Positions 1-6,390 of a stretch of 8,086 nt of DNA are shown one piece after another; the first letter of the stretch is position 1, and each line of letters opens with the position of its first letter. The notes under the pieces are model-generated. The model made no database searches. It saw only the letters and a program-made list of their open reading frames with translations, and was not told where the DNA came from. Both the position numbers and the translations under genes were made by a program. The stretch comes from Mesorhizobium sp. (lineage in GTDB: Bacteria > Pseudomonadota > Alphaproteobacteria > Rhizobiales > Rhizobiaceae): NCBI GenBank assembly GCA_030698645.1, contig JAUYMV010000617.1:1-8086 (forward strand), written 5' to 3'.

Positions 1-155
1 GGCGCGCCGAGGTCATCGCCGGCATGAACCTGCCGATGCTGATCAAACTGACGAGCATCCGCACCGGCGACAATATGGCGGAATCGCTCGAGGGCGCGCA
101 GGCGGCCGGGCGAAAATACATCAACGTGGCCAGTCAGCTTCTGAGCGGAAAATGA
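1..155 (+). CDS. manX: PTS mannose-type EIIA component, C-terminal end (partial)
   Basis: Only the last 50 residues and the TGA stop are present, read in the frame starting at base 3. The piece includes the segment AGMNLPMLIKL followed by a helical tail ending LLSGK. The 'NLPMLIKL' stretch is characteristic of the EIIA-Man/Fru fold. In the family the phosphorylated His lies near the N-terminus, so it is outside the window and cannot be checked. Mannose-type EIIA accepts phosphate from HPr. In Rhizobiales it usually lacks a matching sugar permease and is thought to be regulatory. The stop overlaps the ptsH start by ATGA, so the two are almost certainly co-transcribed and translationally coupled. 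The family call is fairly secure because of the neighbouring HPr gene; the symbol is by analogy. Confidence 0.85.
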   Translation, partial: RAEVIAGMNLPMLIKLTSIRTGDNMAESLEGAQAAGRKYINVASQLLSGK

Positions 156-472
156 GCATTGCGACCGGTAGTGCCGAGGCAGATGCCGGTTCCGAGCCGC
201 AGGCGATCGTGCGCGAACTGCCGATCGTCAACCAGCGCGGCCTGCATGCGCGCGCATCGGCGAAATTCGTCCAGACGGTGAATGCCTACGACGCCACCGT
301 CACCGTCGGCAAGGATGGCAGCTCGGTCGGCGGCACCTCGATCATGGGGCTGATGATGCTGGCGGCCAGCCCCGGCTGTTGCATCACCGTGACGGCGAGC
401 GGACCGCAGGCCGCCGAGGTCATGCAGGCGCTGGAGACGCTGATCGCAGACAAATTCGGCGAAGAAGCCTGA
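152..472 (+). CDS. ptsH: HPr-like phosphocarrier protein
   Basis: This 106-residue protein has the HPr active-site motif RGLHARASAKFV, with the phospho-accepting His at residue 32. A second motif, GGTSIMGLMML, puts a Ser at residue 63, exactly 31 residues after the His. That matches the His15/Ser46 spacing of classical HPr, where Ser46 is the target of HPr kinase. Both sites are thus present, consistent with the hprK gene usually found just upstream in Rhizobiales. HPr passes phosphate from enzyme I to EIIA proteins in the cytoplasm. The ATG at 152 overlaps the preceding stop (ATGA). It gives about 17 residues more than a typical 85-90-residue HPr, an Ala/Glu/Ser-rich N-terminal tail. No later ATG exists; a GTG at codon 20 is the only obvious alternative. 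Family assignment is strong; the start is slightly uncertain. Confidence 0.93.
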   Translation: MSIATGSAEADAGSEPQAIVRELPIVNQRGLHARASAKFVQTVNAYDATVTVGKDGSSVGGTSIMGLMMLAASPGCCITVTASGPQAAEVMQALETLIADKFGEEA

Positions 473-502
473 TCCGGCGGCAGTCCGACGGGACATAGAC
501 GG

Positions 503-518
503 ATAAAGATTTCTTTAT
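503..518. promoter_or_regulatory. Candidate repressor operator (perfect AT-rich palindrome) upstream of ahcY
   Basis: ATAAAGA (503-509), a TT spacer and TCTTTAT (512-518) form a perfect 7-2-7 inverted repeat in otherwise GC-rich DNA. Such a site suits a dimeric winged-helix regulator. SahR, an ArsR-family repressor responsive to S-adenosylhomocysteine, is known to control ahcY and methionine-cycle genes in several proteobacteria. From memory, Rhizobiales sites resemble ATAAAG...CTTTAT, but I could not check the motif. The palindrome is certain; its identity as a SahR-type operator is inference. Confidence 0.55.
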
Positions 519-534
519 ATCCCATTGTCCGTGG

Positions 535-560
535 GCCGGCCTTCTGCTAGGGAAGCCGGC
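535..560 (+). other. RNA hairpin 1 of the ahcY leader
   Basis: GCCGGC-C-TTC (535-544) pairs with GAAGCCGGC (552-560) to give a 9-bp stem with one bulged C and a 7-nt loop. No T-run follows, so it is not a standard terminator. If transcription starts upstream, it is the first of three stacked hairpins in the leader. It could also act only as DNA. Function unknown. Confidence 0.5.
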
Positions 561-572
561 AATCGGGCCTGC

Positions 573-600
573 CTGTTTCCATCGAAACGATCCGGAACAG
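573..600 (+). other. RNA hairpin 2 of the ahcY leader
   Basis: CTGTT-T-CC-ATCG (573-584) pairs with CGAT-CC-GGAACAG (588-600) across an AAA loop. This gives 11 base pairs with one bulged T on the 5' side and a bulged CC on the 3' side. Bulged stems like this are typical of structured leaders. I do not recognise a known riboswitch consensus here. Confidence 0.5.
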
Positions 601-615
601 CGCGGTTGGCCGCGC
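600..615 (+). other. RNA hairpin 3, just before the ahcY ribosome binding site
   Basis: GCGCGG (600-605) and CCGCGC (610-615) form a perfect 6-bp stem closed by TTGG. It ends 7 nt before the GGAGA Shine-Dalgarno sequence and abuts hairpin 2, sharing base 600. It may help position or gate ribosome access; this is inference from location. Confidence 0.5.
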
Positions 616-622
616 ATTTCAT

Positions 623-627
623 GGAGA
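623..627 (+). promoter_or_regulatory. Ribosome binding site of ahcY (decides the start)
   Basis: GGAGA lies 5 nt before the ATG at 633. It falls inside the reading frame of two earlier in-frame candidates (TTG at 525 and ATG at 621), which favours 633 as the true start. The last two bases of this motif also begin a GAATC (GANTC) site at 626-630. Confidence 0.8.
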
Positions 628-632
628 ATCCA

Positions 633-2033
633 ATGGCTCAGAACAAAGACTACGTGGTTGCCGACATCAAGCTTGCGGACTGGGGCCGCAAGGAGATCGA
701 GATCGCCGAGACCGAAATGCCCGGCCTGATGGCGTCGCGGGAGGAATTCGGCACCACCAAGCCGCTCAAGGGCGCGCGTATTTCCGGCTCGCTGCACATG
801 ACGATCCAGACCGCGGTGCTGATCGAGACGCTCCAGGCGCTCGGCGCCGAGGTGCGCTGGGCCTCGTGCAACATCTTCTCGACCCAGGACCACGCCGCCG
901 CGGCGATTGCCGCCACCGGCACCCCGGTCTTCGCCATCAAGGGCGAAAACCTGGCCGAGTACTGGGAATACACCGACAAGATCTTCCAGTGGGCCGACGG
1001 CGGCACCACCAACATGATCCTCGACGATGGCGGCGACGCCACGATGTACATCCTGATCGGCGCACGCGCCGAGGCCGGCGAGGATGTGCTGTCCAACCCG
1101 GGCAATGAAGAGGAGGAGATACTCTTCGCGCAGATCAAGAAGCGCATGAAGGCGACGCCGGGCTTCTTCACCAAGAACCGCGACTCCATCAAGGGCGTGA
1201 CGGAAGAGACGACGACCGGCGTCAACCGCCTCTACCAACTGCAGAAGAAGGGCCTGCTGCCCTTCCCGGCAATCAACGTCAACGACAGCGTGACCAAGTC
1301 AAAGTTCGACAATAAATATGGCTGCAAGGAATCGCTGGTCGACGGCATCCGCCGCGGCACCGACGTGATGATGGCCGGCAAGGTGGCGGTCGTCTGCGGC
1401 TACGGCGACGTCGGCAAGGGTTCGGCCGCCTCTCTGAAGGGCGCCGGCGCCCGCGTGAAGGTGACGGAAGTCGATCCGATCTGCGCACTGCAGGCGGCGA
1501 TGGACGGGTTCGAGGTGGTCACGCTGGAAGACGCGGCGCCGACCGCCGACATCGTCATCACGACGACCGGCAACAAGGACGTCATCACGCTCGAGCACAT
1601 GCGCATGTTCAAGGACATGGCGATCATCGGCAATATCGGCCACTTCGACAACGAGATCCAGGTCGCCGCGCTGCGCAATTTCAAATGGATCAACGTCAAG
1701 CCGCAAGTCGACATGATCGAGTTCCCCGGCGGCAAGCGCATGATCCTTCTGTCGGAAGGCCGCCTGCTCAATCTCGGCAATGCGACCGGCCACCCGAGCT
1801 TCGTGATGTCGGCCTCGTTCACCAACCAGGTGATGGCGCAGATCGAATTGTGGACCAAGCAGGGCCAGTATGGAAACCAGGTCTACGTGCTGCCCAAGCA
1901 CCTCGATGAAAAGGTCGCCCGCCTGCACCTCGCCAAGCTCGGCGCCAAGCTGACCGAGCTTAGCACCGAACAGGCTGCCTATATCGGCGTCACGCAGACC
2001 GGCCCTTTCAAGCCGGAACACTACCGCTATTAA
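633..2033 (+). CDS. ahcY: S-adenosylhomocysteinase (SAH hydrolase)
   Basis: This 466-residue cytoplasmic enzyme reversibly splits S-adenosylhomocysteine into homocysteine and adenosine, removing the product inhibitor of methyltransferases and feeding the methionine cycle. Catalytic landmarks are all visible: His55 (LHMT), Asp131 (DDGGD), Glu192 (TEETTTG), Lys222, Asp226 and Asn227 (TKSKFDN), and Cys231. They match human His55, Asp131, Glu156, Lys186, Asp190, Asn191 and Cys195 after allowing for a bacterial-type insertion of about 36 residues (roughly 145-185). The NAD-binding glycine loop GYGDVGKG is at 256-263. [13 protein letters not shown] and the C-terminal KPEHYRY are family signatures. 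The start at 633 is set by the GGAGA site and gives the usual N-terminus. The gene has its own structured leader and a strong terminator, so it looks like a separate transcription unit. Confidence 0.98.
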   Translation: MAQNKDYVVADIKLADWGRKEIEIAETEMPGLMASREEFGTTKPLKGARISGSLHMTIQTAVLIETLQALGAEVRWASCNIFSTQDHAAAAIAATGTPVFAIKGENLAEYWEYTDKIFQWADGGTTNMILDDGGDATMYILIGARAEAGEDVLSNPGNEEEEILFAQIKKRMKATPGFFTKNRDSIKGVTEETTTGVNRLYQLQKKGLLPFPAINVNDSVTKSKFDNKYGCKESLVDGIRRGTDVMMAGKVAVVCGYGDVGKGSAASLKGAGARVKVTEVDPICALQAAMDGFEVVTLEDAAPTADIVITTTGNKDVITLEHMRMFKDMAIIGNIGHFDNEIQVAALRNFKWINVKPQVDMIEFPGGKRMILLSEGRLLNLGNATGHPSFVMSASFTNQVMAQIELWTKQGQYGNQVYVLPKHLDEKVARLHLAKLGAKLTELSTEQAAYIGVTQTGPFKPEHYRY

Positions 2034-2060
2034 CCTAGAGCTCAACTGACACACGATATT

Positions 2061-2098
2061 GATGCCGGGCGATTGACTTTTCGCCCGGCATCATTTTT
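2061..2098 (+). terminator. Rho-independent terminator of ahcY
   Basis: GATGCCGGGCGA (2061-2072) and TCGCCCGGCATC (2081-2092) form a perfect 12-bp stem with an 8-nt loop, followed by ATTTTT (2093-2098). It sits 27 bp after the ahcY stop. It should separate ahcY from the divL operon. A weaker GGCGG/CCGCC repeat (2099-2103 and 2115-2119) follows directly but has no T-tract. Confidence 0.93.
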
Positions 2099-2319
2099 GG
2101 CGGAAAACTTCTTCCCGCCGATTCCCCTTGTCGCTAATGTGAAGTGATTCGCGACGCTACCGGCACGGCGGTGCCTCCTTCGGCGATCAGTTTGGGTTCT
2201 CCGGCAGTCAGGGTCCGCCTTCAGGTGTGCGCCCGGTCGGGGGATTCCCGGCAGGGCGACCCGGGGCCAGCCGGCAGCGCGACGGACGGCGTGACGCGTG
2301 CGGCGGAGAGGATGACGGC
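2099..2319 (+). promoter_or_regulatory. Presumed promoter/leader region of the divL operon
   Basis: This 221-bp stretch separates the ahcY terminator from the divL start, so the promoter for the downstream operon should lie here. Two GATTC sites (2120-2124 and 2146-2150) flank a CTTGTC (2127-2132) that could be a -35 element, but no convincing -10 is visible at 16-18 bp. I found no CtrA-type TTAA-N7-TTAA site. From about 2227 the divL frame is open back to a GTG codon, so some of this could be coding if that start is used. Confidence 0.4.
2305..2311 (+). promoter_or_regulatory. Ribosome binding site of divL (decides the start)
   Basis: GGAGAGG ends 8 nt before the ATG at 2320, an excellent Shine-Dalgarno match at near-ideal spacing. 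The alternative GTG at 2227 has no comparable site, so 2320 is preferred. Confidence 0.8.
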
Positions 2320-4881
2320 ATGCCCGGGGAAAGCCCGACGGATGCGGCGCGCGGGGGCGGCCGCAGCACGAAGGATTCGCACAGACCGATCGCGCGGGAC
2401 AGCGCGCGGCGCGGCATCTATGCGCTCAGGCACCCGTTCGCCGGCGCGGCGGGATTGCTGTCGCTCGGCATCGCCCAGGCGTCGGCCGCGGAACGGGCGA
2501 GCGTGCTCCAGCTCGCCGACGGAATGACGGTCGGCACCTTCGAGGTCATCCAGGTCGCCGTGTTCGCCGGCGTCATGGGCGCGGCCCTGCTGTCGGCCAT
2601 CTGGCTGATCCGCGAGCGCGGCCGCATCGCCGCCGACAATCTGGAACTGCGCGGCCGCATCGCCGAGCTGAGCACCTCGCTGCAGCGCTCCGACGCGCTG
2701 CTCAATCTTAAAGACCAGCGGCTCATCGTCTGGATGAAGGACCGCACCAAGCCTAATCTGGTCGGCTCGCTCGGCCTTGCCGCCGGCATCCCCGAGGAAC
2801 GCGGCGCCTTCCTCGCTTTCGGTCGCTGGCTGACCTCGCGCTCCGCCACGGCGTTGGAGCGCGCCATCGCCGATCTGCGCGCCAGGGGCACGACCTTCGA
2901 GCTCGTCGCCGAGACGCAGCACGGCTCGCTGCTGGAAGTGCACGGCCGCGTCTCCGCGACCACTTCGGTGGTCCGCTTCGTTTCGCTGTCAGACGCCCAG
3001 AAGGCGCACGCGCGGCTGAAGGCGGAACATGCCGCGCTCGCCGCCGAATATGACAGCGTGCGCGGCCTGATCGACGCCCTGCCGATGCCGTTCTGGCTGC
3101 GCGAGAGCGATGGCCGGCTGCGCTGGGTCAACACGGCCTACGCGACCGCGGTCGAAGCCGCCGGTCCGGCCGAAGCGGTGCGCGATGGCAAGGAACTGCT
3201 CGGCACACCGGTGCGCGAGACGATCGCCCAGCATGGCCGCGACCACCGCGTCTACGAACAGACGGTCTCGACCGTGATCCGCGGCGACCGCCGCCTGCTC
3301 GCGGTGACCAATTTCACCGGCCAGGAGGCCTCCGCCGGCATCGCCGCCGACCGCAGCGAGATCGAGGGCGTGCGCGAGGAACTGTCGAAGGTCCAGCGCA
3401 GCCATTCCGAGACGCTCGACCAGCTGACGACGGCGGTTGCGATTTTCGACGCGCAGGAGAAGCTGCGCTTCTACAACCAGGCATTCCAGAAGCTCTGGGA
3501 CCTGGACTCCGGCTTCCTCGATAGCGCGCCGGCCAACGCGCTGCTGCTCGACCGGCTGCGCACCGACGGCAAGATCCCCGAGCAGCCCGAGTGGCGGCGC
3601 TGGAAGGAAGGCGTACTGGCCGCCTACCGCGCCGTCGAATCGCGCGAGGACTGGTGGCACCTGCCCGACAGCCGCACCATCCGCGTCGTCGCCAACCCGC
3701 ATCCGGCCGGCGGCGTGACCTGGGTGTTCGAGAACCTGACCGAGAAGATGGACCTGGAGAGTCGTTACAACGCCGCGGTGCGCGTGCAGGGCGAAACGCT
3801 CGACAATCTGGCCGAGGGCGTCGCCGTGTTCGGCCCGGACGGCAGGCTGCGGCTGTCCAACCCGGCCTTCGCCAAGCTGTGGGGCCTGTCGGAGGAACTG
3901 GCGCGGCCGAACACGCATATCGCGACGATCCGCGGCGCCTGCGATCTCTACGCCAAGGACAGCCCCTGGCCGGATTTCGTTGCCGACGTGACGGGTTTCT
4001 CGGACGAGCGGCGCGACCGGCACGGCCAGGCCGAGATGAGCGACGGCTCGATCCTGCGCTTCGCGCTGATCCAGCTGCCGAACGGCCAGGTGATGATGAC
4101 CTTCGTCGACGTCACCGACACCGTGAATGTCGAGCGCGCGCTGAAGGACAAGAACGAGGCCCTGCAGATGGCCGACCAGCTGAAGAACGATTTCGTGCAG
4201 CACGTGTCCTACGAACTGCGCTCGCCGCTGACCAACATCATCGGCTTCACCGAGCTTCTGGCGCTGCCCGAGACCGGCCCGCTCTCGCCCAAGCAGCGCG
4301 ATTATCTGGGCCACATCGGCTCGTCTTCCTCGGTGCTGCTCACCATCGTCAACGACATCCTCGATCTGGCGACCGTCGATGCCGGCATCATGGAGCTCGA
4401 CATCGGCGAGATCGACGTGGACCGCATCGTCGCTTCGGCGTCGGATCTTATCGCCGAGCGCCTGCGCGAGCATGGCATCAAGCTCGACGTCGACCTGTCG
4501 GCCGCGCCGCGCAGCTTCCATGCCGACGAAAACCGCGTCCGCCAGGTGCTCTTCAACCTGCTTTCCAACGCGGTGAACTACGCGCCGGACAACGGCACCA
4601 TCCAGCTCACCTGCCGCGGCAACGCGGGCGAAGTCGAGTTTTCCGTGCACGACGACGGTCCGGGCATTCCGCCGGAAGTGCTCGACACCGTCTACCGCCG
4701 CTTCGAGTCGCGCGCCAATGGCGGCCGGCGGCGCGGCGCGGGACTTGGCCTGTCGATCGTTAAGAGCTTCGTCGAGCTGCATGGCGGCGCGGTGTCCTTC
4801 GTCACGGCGCCTGGCCAGGGCACGACGGTCATCTGCCGTTTCCCGCCGGCGACCGATCGGATGCGGCCCGCCGCGGAATAG
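2320..4881 (+). CDS. divL: DivL-like PAS-domain histidine-kinase homologue with Tyr in the H-box
   Basis: This 853-residue protein has two hydrophobic segments near the N-terminus (about 40-57 and 75-97). A linker follows, then roughly four PAS-like repeats starting near residues 120, 247, 364 and 491, a HisKA-type dimerisation helix pair (about 612-685) and a HATPase domain (about 730-845). The H-box reads HVSYELRSPL, so Tyr631 replaces the phospho-accepting His. The ATP-binding motifs look intact: Asn750 in FNLLSNAVNY, DDGPGI at 778-783 and GAGLGL at 806-811. Tyr at this place, a membrane anchor and multiple PAS domains are hallmarks of DivL. In Caulobacter DivL binds DivK and CckA at the cell pole and tunes the CckA-ChpT-CtrA cell-cycle relay. 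Caulobacter DivL is shorter, about 770 residues. Start ATG 2320 follows a strong GGAGAGG site. The gene ends TAG directly against the next ATG. Confidence 0.88.
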   Translation: MPGESPTDAARGGGRSTKDSHRPIARDSARRGIYALRHPFAGAAGLLSLGIAQASAAERASVLQLADGMTVGTFEVIQVAVFAGVMGAALLSAIWLIRERGRIAADNLELRGRIAELSTSLQRSDALLNLKDQRLIVWMKDRTKPNLVGSLGLAAGIPEERGAFLAFGRWLTSRSATALERAIADLRARGTTFELVAETQHGSLLEVHGRVSATTSVVRFVSLSDAQKAHARLKAEHAALAAEYDSVRGLIDALPMPFWLRESDGRLRWVNTAYATAVEAAGPAEAVRDGKELLGTPVRETIAQHGRDHRVYEQTVSTVIRGDRRLLAVTNFTGQEASAGIAADRSEIEGVREELSKVQRSHSETLDQLTTAVAIFDAQEKLRFYNQAFQKLWDLDSGFLDSAPANALLLDRLRTDGKIPEQPEWRRWKEGVLAAYRAVESREDWWHLPDSRTIRVVANPHPAGGVTWVFENLTEKMDLESRYNAAVRVQGETLDNLAEGVAVFGPDGRLRLSNPAFAKLWGLSEELARPNTHIATIRGACDLYAKDSPWPDFVADVTGFSDERRDRHGQAEMSDGSILRFALIQLPNGQVMMTFVDVTDTVNVERALKDKNEALQMADQLKNDFVQHVSYELRSPLTNIIGFTELLALPETGPLSPKQRDYLGHIGSSSSVLLTIVNDILDLATVDAGIMELDIGEIDVDRIVASASDLIAERLREHGIKLDVDLSAAPRSFHADENRVRQVLFNLLSNAVNYAPDNGTIQLTCRGNAGEVEFSVHDDGPGIPPEVLDTVYRRFESRANGGRRRGAGLGLSIVKSFVELHGGAVSFVTAPGQGTTVICRFPPATDRMRPAAE

Positions 4882-6390
4882 ATGACGACCGACACGCTCA
4901 TCCTGACGCTCGACAACGATGCCGCGACGGCGCGCCTCGGCGCCGACCTCGCGGCCGCTGCGAAAGCTGGCGACGTGTTCGCGCTGTCCGGCGATCTCGG
5001 CGCCGGCAAGACCACGCTGGCGCGCGGCTTCATCCGGGCGCTCGTCGGCGATCCGGTGATCGACGTGCCGAGCCCCACCTTCACGCTAGTGCAGGCTTAC
5101 GAGGCGCGCATCCCGGTGCAGCATTTCGACCTCTACCGGCTGGCAGGGGCCGCCGATCTCGAGGAACTCGGTTTCGACGAGGCGACAGAGGATGGCGTCG
5201 CGCTGGTCGAATGGCCGGAACGCGCCGCGGGCCGCCTGCCCGTGGACGCCATCGCCATCGAACTCGCGCACGAGGGCGACGGCAGGAAGGCGACGATCGA
5301 AGCGCCCATCGCCGCCATGAAGCGCATCCGGCGCTCGCTCGACATCCGTGACTTCCTCGACGCGGCGGGCATGGCCGGCGCGACGCGCACATTCCTGCTC
5401 GGCGATGCCTCGACGCGCGCCTACGAGACGGCGGCTATCGACGGCTTGGCGACCCGCATCCTGATGAACGCCGCGCGCCAGCCGGACGGCCCGCCGATCC
5501 GCGACGGCAAGCCCTACAGCCGGATCGCCCATCTGGCCGAATCGGTGACGCCCTTCGTGGCGATCGGGCGCGCGCTGAAGGCGCACGGATTCTCGGCGCC
5601 CGACATATACGCCCAGGATCTCGACCGCGGCCTGCTGCTGATCGAGCATCTCGGCGACGGCAGCCTGCTGGACGCGCAGGGGCTGCCTGTCGCCGAACGC
5701 TATATCGCCGCCGCCGAACTGCTTGCCGCGATCCACGCTATCGACTGGCCGCGCGACATGGAGGCGGCGCCCGGAGTCGCGCATCATTTGCCGGATTATG
5801 ATCACGCCGCGCTCTCGATCGAAACGGAACTGCTGCTTGACTGGTATCTCCCAGCCGAGACTGGCCGTGCCGTGCGGGTCGAGGACCGGCTCGCCTTCGC
5901 CGCCGCCTGGCGTCCGGTCTTTGCGCATCTCGACGGGGCGGAAAAGAGCCTGGTGCTGCGCGATTTCCACTCGCCGAACATCATCTGGCGCGGCGAGCGT
6001 GCCGGCCATGACCGGCTCGGCATCATCGACTTTCAGGATGCGCTGTGGGGGCCGTCCGCCCATGACGTCGCTTCGCTTGCCCAGGATGCCCGCGTGACGA
6101 TTTCGCCGGAGCTGGAGCGCACGATCGTCGAAGCTTATTGCGCCGCCCGCGTGGCTGCCGGCTATTTCGACCGCGATTCCTTCGACGCGGCCTATGCGAT
6201 CATGGCGGCGCAGCGCAACTCGAAGGTTCTCGGCATCTTCGTTCGGCTCGACGTGCGCGACGGCAAGCCGCATTATCGGAAGCACCTGCCGCGCATCCGC
6301 GACTATGTCGCGAGATCGCTGGCGCACCCGGCACTCGACACCGTTCGCGGCTTTTTCGAGCACGCCGGCATCGCGCGGACGAAACCGTGA
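4882..6390 (+). CDS. tsaE: TsaE / AmgK-like phosphotransferase fusion protein
   Basis: This 502-residue protein has two domains. Residues 1 to about 145 are TsaE, the ATPase of the TsaBDE complex that makes t6A37 in ANN-decoding tRNAs. The Walker A is GDLGAGKTT (37-45), followed by SPTFTLVQAY, HFDLYRL (81-87) and VEWPER (109-114). From about residue 148 comes an APH-fold kinase of the AmgK group: GDASTRAY (174-181) as phosphate loop, RDFHSPN with catalytic Asp361 and Asn366, and IDFQD with metal-binding Asp383. AmgK phosphorylates the anomeric carbon of MurNAc (and GlcNAc) in Pseudomonas and Caulobacter cell-wall recycling; substrate here is inferred. Each half is of full normal length, with no stop or frameshift between. 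The fusion is, as I recall, commonly annotated in Rhizobiales. The ATG abuts the divL stop with no gap. Confidence 0.93.
   Translation: MTTDTLILTLDNDAATARLGADLAAAAKAGDVFALSGDLGAGKTTLARGFIRALVGDPVIDVPSPTFTLVQAYEARIPVQHFDLYRLAGAADLEELGFDEATEDGVALVEWPERAAGRLPVDAIAIELAHEGDGRKATIEAPIAAMKRIRRSLDIRDFLDAAGMAGATRTFLLGDASTRAYETAAIDGLATRILMNAARQPDGPPIRDGKPYSRIAHLAESVTPFVAIGRALKAHGFSAPDIYAQDLDRGLLLIEHLGDGSLLDAQGLPVAERYIAAAELLAAIHAIDWPRDMEAAPGVAHHLPDYDHAALSIETELLLDWYLPAETGRAVRVEDRLAFAAAWRPVFAHLDGAEKSLVLRDFHSPNIIWRGERAGHDRLGIIDFQDALWGPSAHDVASLAQDARVTISPELERTIVEAYCAARVAAGYFDRDSFDAAYAIMAAQRNSKVLGIFVRLDVRDGKPHYRKHLPRIRDYVARSLAHPALDTVRGFFEHAGIARTKP

Larger units (their letters stand above)
473..632 (+). promoter_or_regulatory. 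Leader/promoter region of ahcY with palindrome and three hairpins
   Basis: This 160-bp gap lies between the HPr stop and the ahcY start. It holds, in order, a short GTCC/GGAC inverted repeat (483-494) without a T-tract, an AT-rich perfect palindrome (503-518), a GC-rich hairpin (535-560), a bulged 11-bp hairpin (573-600), a 6-bp hairpin with TTGG loop (600-615), and the ahcY Shine-Dalgarno sequence (623-627). No strong intrinsic terminator follows ptsH, so read-through from upstream is possible. A TTGTCC at 525-530 could be a -35 element, but I see no convincing -10 at normal spacing, so no promoter is called. The density of structure suggests regulation of ahcY at both DNA and RNA level; that is inference. 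Confidence 0.6.

Noticed and set aside
483..494. Terminator after ptsH (GTCC-GACG-GGAC)
   Set aside because: Only a 4-bp stem and no T-tract; not enough for an intrinsic terminator.
525..632. Longer ahcY starting at TTG 525 or ATG 621
   Set aside because: The Shine-Dalgarno GGAGA (623-627) precedes ATG 633, catalytic His numbering matches the family exactly from 633 (His55), and the extension covers the hairpin region.
473..632. SAH or SAM-II riboswitch upstream of ahcY
   Set aside because: I could not find the conserved core sequences of either class; hairpins are reported without a class name.
420..1238. A 272-codon open frame on the - strand across the ahcY leader and 5' part of ahcY
   Set aside because: Low-complexity translation opposite conserved ahcY; treated as a GC artefact.
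2099..2319. CtrA binding site (TTAA-N7-TTAA) before divL
   Set aside because: No TTAA pair at the right spacing was found.
2989..4782. A 597-codon open frame on the - strand opposite divL
   Set aside because: High GC and codon bias of divL leave the complementary frame free of stops. The product is rich in His/Arg/Val/Gly/Asp with no family motif, while the + strand has a convincing protein.
5086..6363. A 425-codon open frame on the - strand opposite the TsaE/AmgK fusion
   Set aside because: Shadow of a well-supported gene; no recognisable domain and no ribosome binding site considered credible.
6138..6386. Long N-terminal extension of the nucleotidyltransferase overlapping the kinase domain
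   Set aside because: The nucleotide-binding motif normally lies within the first 20-25 residues, and the overlapped part is an Arg-rich shadow of the kinase frame. GTG 6387 or ATG 6399 fits better.
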